A stretch of DNA of 64,000 nucleotides from Scytalidium lignicola. Lineage: Eukaryota > Ascomycota > Leotiomycetes. The position numbers were made by a program, and so were the translations under genes. This document shows positions 22,288 to 36,093 of this stretch, in pieces. The notes under the pieces are model-generated. The model was not told where the DNA came from and made no database searches. It was given only the letters and a program-made list of their open reading frames with translations. The stretch is taken from assembly GCA_002812745.2 (NCBI GenBank), contig NCSJ02000158.1, positions 32,217-96,216 of the forward strand. Reading direction: 5' to 3'. How positions within the stretch are numbered: position 1 is the stretch's first letter; each line of letters begins with the position of its first letter.

Positions 22288-25200
22288 CTACTTATCAAGA
22301 TGCAACAACTGCCCTAAGGCTGTTCTAATCAGATCTGCCTGCCGATTCTTGTCTTTTTGCTGCAAGAACTGGAGCAAAATCGTCTTCAGATAGACGTAAT
22401 CCGTTTTTGACCCAACTCCTCCAGCACTTCCATTGACAGAGTTCATAACACTGCTCCGTCCGGAATCGATGGATAATCTTGGGAGCACAGCGGGGGACGA
22501 GTCAATCCGTGATTGTTTAGCTTGCAACGCTTTGAAATCCTTAGAGAGTCTCTCATGTCGCTGATTTGCCTCATCGAGTAATCGTCGAAGATCAGTACGT
22601 TGCTTGTCTAAATTGCGGACTTGTTTCTCGCTGCCGTCCAGTGCATCTCTAAGTTCACCCATCGCGGCTCGAATCTCGCTGACTTCTGCCGAAGCTCTTT
22701 CCGATACACTTTCTATCTCATCTCGCCTTCTCTTCCACTCCGTTTCTGAGCGCAGCAATTCCTCACGATCATCTACGGCACGCTTAAGATCACGCTCTAA
22801 ATCCCTAATTTTATTTTTCAACTCATCCGCTTCCCTTGCTCTCCGTCTTCCATTTGTAGAAGCCTCATCCTCAACACGATCACGCTCTTCAATAGCAGCT
22901 TCCATCCTCTCACGCATCTCCCGGGCCTTTGACTCGGCACGGTCATCTACGTCGGCAAGAAGACGGCGCATCGTTTCACCATCGCGAGTGCGTTCTGTAA
23001 GAAGACGTTGGACCTCGCCAAGTTCCTCTTCGAGGGACTCGGATTGCTCTTTCGCTTCTTTAAGCTGCGTGGCCATTTCAGCAGTTTGGTCACGCATACT
23101 GTTAAGTAGATTCTGAGCGTTGTTGTATTGTGAGCCGCGTAGGTTAGCTTCATCACGAAAGGATTTGGATTCGTTGGCCAATCTTGTAACACTGTCTTCG
23201 AGCTCTCGGACTTTGCTACGGAGATTTGTTGCCTCTTCTTGGAGTTTTGACAGTTCGCGGGTAGCCTTCTCGTAGGAAGCAGAGATCTCAATCTTTTCTG
23301 CCTCGGTCTTCCTCATGTCACGCTGGGCAATGCGGGTTTGGTCTTCTGCTCGTTGCTTGATATTTGTCTCTTGTGCGAGCTTCTCATTCAGATTCTTTAT
23401 CTCATTTTCTCTGTCTGCCGCCTGCTTCTTAAAGCTTGCAATGTCTGCCTTGAGGTCTTTCTCTCGAGCTTCTAATCGCCTTAACTCTGAAGCCTTTGAT
23501 GCTAACTCATCTCTGGTAGCTTTCAAATTAGCATTCTCGGTGCGAAGAGCCTTAAGCTCTGGTTGCGCCTTCTGTAAGACCTCTTTCAACTCGGTCAGGT
23601 CCCTGTATCGGGTTACGGCTAATTGTTCTGCTGCTCCAAGATCTTTCTGCAACATAGAAGACTTAGCCTTAAGGTCTTCATATTCGGTATTCAGGCTCTT
23701 GAACTCTTCAACCTCCTTCTCTAACTCAATAACTCGGGAATTGAGAGTCTCTTTTTCAGTTGTAAGATCCTTGATCTTCTCTTTGGCTTCGACATGCTCT
23801 TGTCCAATATTGATCAAGTTTTCTTGCATGTTCTCAATTTCTTCACGGAGGTCTTCTTCGGTTTTGCGCTTTGACTGTAGCTTTGAAATCTCAGCATCCT
23901 TTTCTGCCATCTCGGTCTTGAGCCTAGATATCTCTGCTTCTAGTTCAGCTGTAAGTGGAACCGTGGGAGATGGAACTGGCTTCTCCGCTTTGTCATTTGG
24001 AGCAGAGGCATTTTGAGTTGTGGCAGATGCCCCTGCGGTTCCGGTCTTCTTCTTCTTTTTATTCTTCTTTTTTGACGCCGCAGGAGCCCCAGGTATTGGT
24101 GTCTCTGCAGTGACTGAATGATCAGGAGCAGTGGTGGGAGTTTCAATAGATGGATCGGCTGGTTTGTTCTCCGTAACAAGTTCTTGAATCCTCTTCTCAC
24201 TATCGGCCGCTGACTGCTCCAATTCTTTGACCTGAATTTCAAGCTTTTTGTTAAGCTCTTCCGTTTCTTTCAAAGTACCAATCTGTGACTTTATCTCTAA
24301 TTCATGGTCTTTTCTTTCCTTTTGGAAGTCTGCCTTCAATGCGTCAAGGTTTGTCTTGCCATCTTCCTTCTCCTTTTCGAGTTTTGCCTTCGCTGAAGCA
24401 AGTTGCTCCTCAGTGGATTTTATTTTCTCCTTAAGCTCGGTGATCTGAGCAGTCTGCTCATCAAACCTTACTTGAAGAGCTGTTAGGCTTGCTGATGCTT
24501 CTTTTGATCCATTTAACTCTTTTGTAACTTTCTCTAAGTTTTCGACCAAACCTTGCCCGGTCTCTTGTGCAACGGCCAGCTTTTCTTGAAGTTGAGAAAC
24601 TGTAGACTCGAGAGTTTCAATCCGAGTTACTTTTGCCTTGAGATCCGACTGAAGTTTGGGTACTTCATCATCGTAGGAGAAGAACTCTTCAGTCACATCC
24701 TTATTATCTTCGGTTGGTGCGGCTCGTTGTTTTGGGGAGAATAGATTCATCACTGATGCTGTGGGAGATTTCATAGAGGCTGCAGGCGTATCCATATCAA
24801 TACTAATAGCATCATCCTTGGGCTTCACAGCTCCTTCAGCCACCTTTGAGTTCTTGAAGGTGGCAAGCTCGTTACGAAGCCCTGATGTTTCTTTCTCTGC
24901 TTCGTCATACTTCTTCTTGTATTGGTCTCGATCAGTAGATACGCGCTTCAATTCATCCATAACCATGTCACCCTTCAAGTTAATCTGATTTAGATACTCA
25001 ACCAATGCTTCAGGATCGCTGATGGATACAAGGGGTGTATTTTCTCTCAAAGCCTTTTCAAAAGGCTCAATTGAAACTGCCCGAGCATGTGCAATACGGT
25101 ACGATCGTAAAAGTTCTAAAGTAGAAGTTAGAGAGCGCGCCGGGCTCAAATTAGGGGCGGCGACGATGCTGACCTTGATACCGCGACTCTAACTTCTCCA

Positions 25201-25688
25201 GCTTCCGTAGTTTCGAGCGTACATCAGGAGGCAGATCAACCGTGGCCTTTGGAGCAGCATCCCCCATACTCTCTCCTCCTGCATCTCCTCTAGTATCAGA
25301 ACCGTTGACCGTCGGTGGAAGGGCCTTTTGTGTCATTGAGCCACTCTGTTCGTCAGATATCGCTGGTGTACTGACACGAGAAGGTTCTTCAGAATCGTCG
25401 TCAATCACAAATGGAGATTCGAACTCAGAAGGGTCAGGACCTCGAGCAGGCGGGCCATCTTCTTTTGACTTCGGTTTCAATGGCCTCTGCGACGGGGATT
25501 CGGTGCGAGCAGAGACAGATCGCCTTGCACTCGCAGAAGAACTAGACCTGGATAGTGGAGAGGCAGCAGCTTTCTGGCGAGATTGCTCTTCAGCAATTCG
25601 AGAATCTATCGCGCCCTTAATCCGCTGTGGAATAGTCAGCTAGGCTATGAGGTAGGCTGCAGCAGTTCTTCATTCTTACCTGAAACAT
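22288..25688 (-). CDS. GRIP-domain golgin (Imh1-like)
   Basis: Three exons: 25688-25680 (MFQ only), 25624-25174 and 25115-22288, giving 1095 residues. Splicing joins MFQ to RIKGAIDSRIAEEQ, the typical N-terminus of fungal Imh1 proteins, and SRYQ to ELLRSYRIAHARA. From about residue 155 to 1040 the protein is nearly continuous heptad-rich coiled coil (Glu/Lys/Leu/Ala-rich), broken by a Pro/Thr/Ala linker with a KKKNKKKKK patch around residues 490-530. The last 40 residues (TDYVYLKTILLQFLQQ to LLHLDK) are a GRIP domain with its conserved tyrosine. Known: GRIP domains bind the GTPase Arl1 and place golgins on the trans-Golgi, where they tether endosome-derived vesicles. The first intron comes only nine bases after the ATG. 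The second intron has donor GTCAGC. Divergent from Lunapark, 385 bp apart. Confidence 0.92.
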
Positions 25689-26073
25689 TGTGGACACATT
25701 TACGAGCGATACAGACTTTCAATGCAATGGCTCATGCAACCCATGTAGTGACTGGATAACACAGGTCATCTAAGGAATTCGACTGTCTGTCATGTTGAAG
25801 CCACGATTGAAGGCTGACGCCGCACAAGGGTTGAAGCTCCCGTAACATTTGTGTGGCCCGTGCTCGCCTTCTGTACTTTCCACGGGCTTTCCATCGACTG
25901 CAGTAATTAACTAATTGCATCGGCAGAAGCATGGGCCACCCTGTGTTAGCAGCAGCCTGGTAGCCTCTAGTGACGCAGCGGGCGATCCAGATTGATAGAA
26001 CGAACAACTGTCCTTCCAGTATGCGACAAAATGAATAGCTAGTTCCGCAGAGGACTTCGAACAGGCAGTAAAG
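25689..26073. promoter_or_regulatory. Divergent promoter region between golgin and Lunapark genes
   Basis: 385 bp separates the two start codons, so both promoters and 5' UTRs must fit here. No clear TATA box or shared motif could be assigned by eye. Confidence 0.6.
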
Positions 26074-27362
26074 ATGGTCTCGCTATGGCCGTGGAAGGTG
26101 CATAGTATTCTTTCCAAAAAAAGACCCATATGCTAATCTACCTTTACAGGGGAAGGACAACTCCCCGGAGTCCTTTGAGAAGGCTTTGTCTTCACTAGCG
26201 GCTAAGATATCGGCATCACAGCAGCATCTTGACTACTTACGACAGCATGGCCGACGAAACGTGGCACTATGGACCCTCTACACAAGCTTCGCATATCTTT
26301 TCTGCTTCATTGTTCTGTTTCTCGTGGTGGGGTGGCAGAATCTCACTGCCCTGGAATACACTGCTCTAGCTGGCAGCCCAGTATTGTGAGTGAGGTTGCG
26401 CATAATGGATTTCGAGCTCAATCTGACGCTGCTATAGGATCTACCTTATCCGGGGTGCAATTGCTAGCTACTATAACTTTAGAATAGACGGTGTCACACA
26501 GCGTTTAGAAGAGCAGCAGACAGAACGAACCAAAACTATAGAGAGGCTCAAGGCTGCCACAAAATATAACTCCACGCGAGACTTGCTAGAGAAATATGGA
26601 GGGGTAGCTACCTCGCCGAAGAAGAGGATACAACATGAGTCCTCTAAAAAGTCAAACCAAACGCCGAAGCAACAGCAACCCCAGAGAACACGAACAAGCC
26701 CGCCTGCAACTGCAAATATTCCCAGAAACAATCTGACGCCTAACCAGCCATCTACGCCACGCCTAGGACCACCAATAAACTTACCACCTATTTCAACCTC
26801 TACTCGAAAAGCTCCTCCAAATCTACACTTAGAACTGGAGCAGACACAGTTTGCGCCTAATGCATTTCCATCATTTCCATCCCCTCAACATTATGCGCAG
26901 AGTCCGGATGCAAATACTGGTGGGAACTGGTACGATAGAGTGTTAGATGTTCTCTTAGGAGAGGATGAAACATTGCCAAAGAGCCGCATTGTTCTAATTT
27001 GTCAACATTGCAGATTGGTGAATGGACAAGCACCCCCTGGAACGAATAACCTGGCAGATCTGGGGAAATGGAGGTGTTTCGGTTGTGGCGGCTGGAACGG
27101 AGAAGAAGACGAGGGACTCAAAGCTGTTCAAGAAATGAAAGAGAAGATTGGGATCGAATCCTCGGAGCAAGCAGATTCTGAAGCCGGGGATAAGGCATCG
27201 ACAGATATTGGGGACAATATCAGTAATGGTACAGGGGTAGATGCAGAAGCTGCCGATGACGAAACCCACAGTTCAAGCGAAGCCGAGAACGAATATGTAG
27301 AGGATTCTAGCGACTCAAACCCACAGAAAAACCGGTCGAAAGGAAGCCGCGAGGGCGCCTGA
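26074..27362 (+). CDS. lnp1: Lunapark family ER junction protein (Lnp1)
   Basis: Three exons: 26074-26097, 26150-26385 and 26438-27362, giving 394 residues. The first exon encodes only MVSLWPWK, the usual fungal Lunapark start. Seen: two closely spaced membrane segments (about residues 47-69 and 74-98, around FAYLFCFIVLFLVVGW and AGSPVLIYLIRGAIASYY), then a coiled coil (residues about 100-135) ending in ATKYNSTRDLLEKYGG. A long Pro/Ser/Gln-rich linker leads to the Lunapark zinc ribbon, CQHC (275, 278) and CFGC (300, 303) followed by GGWN. The tail is acidic. Known: Lunapark stabilises three-way junctions of the ER tubule network, with both termini cytosolic, opposing Sey1/atlastin. Both introns are about 52 bp with GT..AG ends. 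It is transcribed away from the golgin gene, another endomembrane factor. Confidence 0.95.
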
Positions 27363-30017
27363 CCACAGCCAATTTCCTATTTCTAAGTCATCAAAAAGGG
27401 CTAATTAAAGGACCCATATTAACTATTCGTGTGAATACTTTCGTCGTTCAAAGCCGACCTAAGGTTAGACATCTGATTCATCAGAACTATGTTTTCAAAC
27501 AAGAGTAGTTGGTCTCCTTTGGGAGGCTCTTACTACTGCTCGAAACCGCATATCCATGCTTTTCTTTTTGTCATTTGTTCTTTACTAAGAACAGGAACTC
27601 TATTAGGAGTAGGAAGGGTAATAAACTGGTTTGGTACGTGTTGGGCCTCTCTTCGTATCGTGACCTAGTTTTCGCTGTCGCAAAATTCCCTTTTCTTTTG
27701 AGAGAGAGAGAGAGAGCCCTAGTCTGTGGTCTAAACTCTTTGGAATCCTAGATCCAAGGAGCAGCTGGGTATTTGGGCCAGTTTCAATCTTTGCTAGGTA
27801 GTCTTGTAGTGATCGCCTTTGAGCGTACACCTTGTCATGTCTATACTGTTTTTCTCTTTTGGGTGGCTACGTCTTATGTTAGTGTTTCAATATTCACATT
27901 TCTGTTCCCCTGTATACGAGGAAGTTAGTACTATCCAGAGCTTAAATCTGTTGCTTCAATATCTGTAAACGCAGGCATGAGATGTTTGTATTATTTGATT
28001 CACAAAATAAACTGTTATTGTCAGAGAAATGGTTTATAAACCGAAGATAAATGGCCCGTACTACCCTATCGAGGAAATACAGTATTATGTTTTGTTTCTT
28101 TTCGACGCCCTAAGCTACAAGAATATTAATTTTGCGGACATATGTGCAATGTCACAGCTTTGCCCTTACGTGAAGAGAACCTTCATCAGACTAGAGTATT
28201 GCTAATAGGCAAATATCCCTGAAAACAGATTCACAAATTACAGCATCTTTTTTACTGAATTTCAGCACTTTCTGTCAACCGAACCTTGTGTATGTCTTTT
28301 CTATGGAGCTTACATTGTACAGTATAATGTTGGCTGATGTGAGTTCGGTGGGTCGAGGGATTCTGAAATATCGAATATGTTAATTGTATCACCTGCCAGA
28401 CATGCCAGTTGATTTATAATCAATTATTTCGATGTCAAACGTGTCAACGTTGGCTCCATAGATACTTTTGTCGACGTACAATACTATAGGTTCATAGCAC
28501 ACCTTCACCATATACAAGTGTCGAGGACCAAGATTAAAACGCTTCCAGTTAAGTAAATGTTAGGAGTCATAATAGTCCTCCTCCGACTGATAGCCTCAAA
28601 TAGAACTTTGTAACTTGCACCGATTTTTGGAAAGGAGTGTTTAAGATAAAGGATACAAACGCTGCTAATTAGCCTTTCGATTTTCGGAGGAAGTGTCATC
28701 AGATAAGGTTTCCCAGATGATAGGGAGCCCAACTACATCGCGAGCCTAGAGCGCAGCATATGAACATGATAGTCAGACTAAAATTCCATAAGTAGAGTGT
28801 CGTGAGAAGAGAATAGGGATAGGTAGTAGGGTAGTTTTAAGGCTATAAACTTCAAGCTGAAAGAAGCGCAGTGGGGAATAAATGACAAGTACACATACAT
28901 AGAAGATTAATTTTGTGGATATTTTCCCTTGTTATACTTGATAAAGATTGCTGCTTGACGCTTTAAGCCTTTCGGAATTGTCTTAACCTTGTTTGATAAG
29001 ACTCCGGTGTCAAATGTGGTGGTTCTTTCGATTTCCCAGGGCTCGGCATATCTTCAATTGAGAGCCATACGAGAACAGCAGCGTATTGGCGGGAAATTAT
29101 TCTACGTTAGTAGATTTATGATGATGCCCTAGAATTAGTGATGAAATCAAATTCCTCTTCTCGATATCGTGTGCTTATGACAGGAAAGGGAAGTTTCATT
29201 ATTTTACCTCCCAAACAAATGGGCTAATTCAATCTCAGCGCTTTAAATATGATAACATGTAATTAGAACGGGAATAAAATGAAACTGGAATGATTAAAGA
29301 GATCAGGGCTGCAAGGTCATTCTAAAGATGACTACAAAAAGCCACCATCTTCTTCGAAGCTCCGTAGTAGGTGCATCATTACTAGGCAATATCTCTATCA
29401 TATGAACTGAAAATAAATCGACGTACTTTACAGACGTGCCATATTTCCTGTGGCAAAATGCGCTATTTCATCTTTTTACCCTAAGCAGGATCACTGCAGT
29501 CATTGGTTGGCGACTGTCGCTTTTTGCGCTCTCAGTGCCCGCACCTAGACCTCGACGTGTTTCTGCCCGATTGTCTCGTGTTATTGTGTCTCGCACGATA
29601 ATAGTTGAAGAAGCGAGGAGGCGTTCTGACCTTTTGATCTGCTTAGAGATCGCAGAGCTCGACTCCTTCATCAAGATATCAAAGTTGAAGTTTGCCTAGT
29701 GTCCACTCACCTTTGTACCGACCCATCGCGCACGTTCTCGTTTGTAACGAGTCTCAGCCCCTCCACTCATTGCAAGCCCACTTCAGAGCTTTCCCATGCT
29801 CTGTACGCCTTATCTGTGAATTGAGATTTGCGACAGGCCTGGCGATCAATATTAAAATCGATAGAAGGCCTAGGTCTTCCAATCNTTTTTTCATCTGGAT
29901 AGACACTTTTGATGTGTAGCGGGTAATCCAGGGTTGGTTGTTGTCATCCCGCACCTAGAGGACCGAAGATCGACAACCTTCGCGCCCAGTGTTCATAACA
30001 CAACTTGAAGATCGATC
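27363..30017. other. Intergenic, no gene seen
   Basis: 3' flank of Lunapark and long promoter/5' UTR space of the kinase gene. Contains a short (AG)n tract near 27700 and only short frames. An N at 29885 precedes a T run. Confidence 0.5.
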
Positions 30018-32130
<2,113 letters not shown>

Positions 32131-32944
32131 AGTTATGTTTTCTCCCCTCGCTATAGACGAAGACACGAGGAAACTAGGAGTTCTCTTATTGGATGTGGGC
32201 TGTTGGGATCTTCTTTTGGTACCTTCATCCATATATGCTTGCGGCTGAAGACATGAATTTTAGCGATTTTCTACCTCACTCACACTCTCTTACTTCATTG
32301 ATGAACGACGAGTCTCTTTATACGGTCGTAGTTTTCTCGTACACAGCAATGCGGGACGGATGGTGCTGGGAAGCTAAGACTTGATGGCAAGGTTTTTGTT
32401 CATGGATAAGGCATGCTGGTGGTTATAGGAGCAAGCTCTGGACGTGTGCGATGGAAGGACTGTGCACACATACTTACATATTATATTCCCGTTATCTAAA
32501 ACTACGGGACCTCCCTTTTTTTGAGCAACAGACTGAGACAGCAGTCTATCTAGTGGAGATATCGAGGTTAATTGGGCGTTCGTAGATAGATCGTTAGTAC
32601 AAATGCGGTGGGTTTGTATGCATCACTCATCCTATAGTTCGGATTTACAGCTTCTCCAACCCAATGTTCTCTTAAGAGTTGCCTGCTTCCACAGATTATT
32701 CATATTAGATGAAATAGATACTGTCACTTCTTCGTCGGCCATATAGGAAGGCATCAACTAATTTGTGACTAGATATTTTGGCAGGTTCCCTTAATAAAGA
32801 CCCTCGATTCCTCCCTTGGCCCTCCAACAACCCCCAACCAAACGCCAGACAGAAATGCCACACAAGTTGCCTTCCAAAACCTATATTGCCATACCCTAAT
32901 TGATAGTATAAAGAAAAGAAATTATCTCGAGCAGGAGATATTGC
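32131..32944. other. Convergent intergenic region
   Basis: 3' UTRs of the kinase (+) and the Brl1/Brr6 gene (-) meet here. No frame of interest. Confidence 0.6.
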
Positions 32945-34299
32945 TCAGAAACGTTCCCCTTTACTGGGACTGCGATTTTCTTTGCTTGGGCTCCGACCTC
33001 GTTTGCTCGGACTGAACTGGCCAGGTACTTGACTAGGCATGATCTGACGAAATGGTGTGTTAGTGTAAGGATCAAATCCGATACTGTGGGAAGGAGTCTG
33101 TGGGACCCCCCATTGGAATTGTTGTGGTGGCTGAGGTGGAAAATATTGAGGAACACTGGGTGGGTGAGTATGTTTGGACCGGAACATCCCAAAGGCCAGG
33201 TTATTCACAAGAATAGATGTTGCGAGGATTAATACGACAAAAACCTAAAAAGTATCGGGATGGTGAGTTTCAATACAGAACAAAACTTGCGATAGAAGCA
33301 GCGAAAGACACATACCATAGCCTTGATGCTTATTGGCTCTATAAAACTGTTGAATATTTCAGCAAACGTGCGAGCACTGATTCGAGCCCGTCCAACTGAA
33401 TTCGGGTCCCGATTCATACACTGTTCCCAATTGTTGCAGACAGCCTCCATTGCCCGAACACGAGTCTCTGGCGCACATCTGTTATCTACGTATTCCTTGG
33501 TACATAAGACCATCTCTGTTAGGACGGCGGCCGCAGCCTCCTCGGAAGCTTTGTCCACATCTGCCTTGATCGTGAGCCAGAACATTAGAATGCCATAGAT
33601 AGCGAGGAAAACGAGAAAGAAGTTTAAGATCAACTGTGCGTAGTAGGAGAGTACTGATGGTAGATTCGGTCGCGATTCGATTCCAGTCAAGATTGAGGAC
33701 AGCCATCCTTGGCTTGCCCTTTCTTTCGATGTATGCGATCTGCTACTTGATGTTGGATCTCCATCAACAGACTCATCATCTGATGCACCTCGGTGTCCCC
33801 TAAGAGCTGCGCGGCTCCTAGTTATTCTTTGACGCTTTCTGACTTTCTTCATAAGATCTGTGTTGGCACCATAACGCCCAAAGAGAGGGCCCTTCCCTAA
33901 AGGTGAGCCTTTGAAAGGAGTCATCGGCTTGACAGACTGTGTATTATCCGGGGTGTCTTCTCCATCTGCATTGTCTGCTGGAGAAGATTCTGCACCAGAG
34001 ACCTCCGAAAATGTGTCCTGTTCGAAGGGTTTACGGGGCGTTGTAAAGGAAGGGTTGCGGAATGGTGGTGCAGAAGTCGAAGATGAAGTTATGAAGGAGT
34101 GTGGTTTGGATGGGGACTCGAAACTCTCTTTATAATAAACGTTACGTTAGGTAGATGAGCGACTAGGGAGTGGAATGAACCTGGACTCACTTTTTAGGTT
34201 CTGTGGTGGTTTATATTTTAAAAAAGGCGAATTAGGATCCGTTGGGGCATGGGTTTGCCATTCCCAATCCATTGGACTTTCATATGTACGTTTCTCCAT
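32945..34299 (-). CDS. Brl1/Brr6 family nuclear envelope protein
   Basis: Three exons: 34299-34191, 34127-33316 and 33244-32945, giving 406 residues. Seen: a long Ser/Pro/charged N-terminal part, membrane segment 1 at about 195-222 (SYYAQLILNFFLVFLAIYGI), and a luminal block with four conserved cysteines (245, 254, 267, 273; CTKEYVDNRC and CNNWEQC). Membrane segment 2 begins at about residue 308 (VFVVLILATSILVNNLAFGM), right after the last intron. The short tail is Pro/Gln-rich, then RSPSK/SPSKG-type basic repeats. Known: Brl1/Brr6 proteins sit in the nuclear envelope and help nuclear pore assembly and membrane fusion; the four cysteines form disulfides. The first exon, MEKRTYESPMDWEWQ, is chosen as the first ATG that splices in frame. 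Confidence 0.92.
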
Positions 34300-34675
34300 T
34301 GCTTTACACAATTACTTGTAAAGTTAGGAACTGGATGAACATGACTTATATCGTAATCGCTTTCCTACAAGTAAACAAATAGATATTGCCTAAGGCAACT
34401 ATGCATCAAACTTTAAATTTGGGGCGACATCTAAGAAACGAAACTCGCGACTAGCGACCAACATCAATCACCACCTTTCACAATCTCCGTGTTCGGAAGA
34501 ACAACCTTTTATCAAGTTTTTCTTTACTCTCCTATTGCTGTTCGTGAATTGGGGCTAGTTTTGAAAGTTGTATCAGAGAAATCAATCACACCAACGACTT
34601 CTGTGGTATATTGCCACAATAGTTCTCTACTGCATATTCCTCGTTTCTACGTTTTGTCTTTCGGAACCTGCAAAA
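34300..34675. promoter_or_regulatory. Divergent promoter between Brl1/Brr6 and Iws1 genes
   Basis: 376 bp between two start codons on opposite strands. No shared motif was assigned by eye. Confidence 0.6.
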
Positions 34676-36093
34676 ATGTCAGACTCCGAGGAAGAATCCC
34701 GGGCTGTCTCCCCAGTTCCAGAAGAGCGTCGATCGGAATCCCTTCCAGCAAATCCCGATCAAGATGAAGACGACGATTTAGACAATGACTCTGAGCTATC
34801 AGAAGTCGACGAGGCTGAATTCGCGGATTTCGATCCCAAGACCGTTGCTTTGGAAGATAGACCAGCTATCGAAATTGATGAAGATGTTGCTCGAACATTG
34901 AAAGCTGCGAAACGTAAACGTTCTGATAAAGACGGGGAATCAAAGAAGCCAAAGGAAGGCAAGAGGGAAAAGAAAAAGAGGTCACGAAGGGATGACAATG
35001 AGGAGGCAGATGGGGAGACACTCGAAGGGAAAAGGATTCGGAAGCCGAAGAGCAATAGAACAGATGAGGAGAGGGACCGTATAAAGGAACGGCGAAAAGC
35101 AACACCAGAGCCCGAGAATGAAGAGCATCTTACTCCCGAGGAGAGAAGGCGAAGAGCGTTGGATAGAGCCATGGATGCCGCCCTGAAGAACCCCAATAAG
35201 AGGAGACGGAAGAAGGACGAAGTGGTAAGAGTTCTAGAATCCACTTCTTGTTTCCCCATACTAACTAATCTGCAACAGGATCTTGAAGAGGCATTGGATG
35301 ATGAGATCGCAGACCTGAAGATCCGTATGGAAGCTGCTTGTCAAGCAGACAATATCGCACGAGATAAAGGAGAGCCCGCTCTCCACAAGTTGAAGTTACT
35401 GCCAGAGGTCGTGGCACTCCTCAACCGTAACACATCGCAACACTCTGTTGTCGATCCTGATACTAACTTTCTTCAATCCGTTCGGTTCTTTCTTGAACCT
35501 CTAAACGATGGCAGTCTCCCAGCATATAATATTCAGCGTGATATCTTTCAAGCGCTTACTCGTTTGCCTATCGAAAAGGAATGCCTTAAGAGCAGTGGCA
35601 TTGGAAAAGTCGTCCTGTATTATACCAAGAGTAAAAGGCCAGAGATGCAGATCAAGAGAATTGCAGAGCGCCTGCTTGGGGAATGGAGTCGCCCTATCCT
35701 GAGACGAAGTGATGATTACAAGAAACGTAAAGTTATCACTAAGGAGTTCGATCATCAGTATGTTCCTTCCATCTTTCGCAGATAAAATCCAGAGATACTA
35801 ATATCTATAATAGGGCAGCTCAATTGGCTCTCCGTCTTTCTCAATCTCAACCTTCCCTATCGCAACATACTCCTACTCACTCCCAGCGTGACCTTGACCG
35901 CGAGCGCCTCCTGGCACAGCCTATCAGATCCAATCGTGCACGAATGGAGTCTTCAAATACCAGCTATACCGTTGCTCCTAGGAGCACATTTGATCCAAAC
36001 AGGAGCCTGGATCCAGCCTCTAGACCTATTGGTGCTGGCGGCATGGAGGCATTTAGAAGGATGACAGCTAAACAGGGCAAAAAGAGGACTTGA
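34676..36093 (+). CDS. iws1: Transcription elongation factor Iws1/Spn1
   Basis: Three exons: 34676-35224, 35279-35757 and 35814-36093, giving 435 residues. The N-terminal 170 residues are disordered, first acidic (DQDEDDDLDNDSELSE) then very basic (KREKKKRSRR). Exon 2 carries the conserved Iws1 core, a TFIIS N-terminal (LW)-type helical bundle, with KLKLLPEVVALLNR, FLEPLNDGSLPAYNIQRDI, IGKVVLYYTKS and ERLLGEWSRPI. The C-terminus ends ASRPIGAGGMEAFRRM, as in family members. Known: Iws1/Spn1 binds Spt6 and elongating RNA polymerase II and supports chromatin reassembly and mRNA processing in the nucleus. The ATG at 34676 is preferred because it follows CAAAA and starts the conserved acidic MSDSEEESRAVSP; the upstream frame is not conserved-looking. 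Confidence 0.95.

Noticed and set aside
22604..24016. Long plus-strand Ser/Arg-rich frames
   Set aside because: Antisense shadows of the golgin coiled coil.
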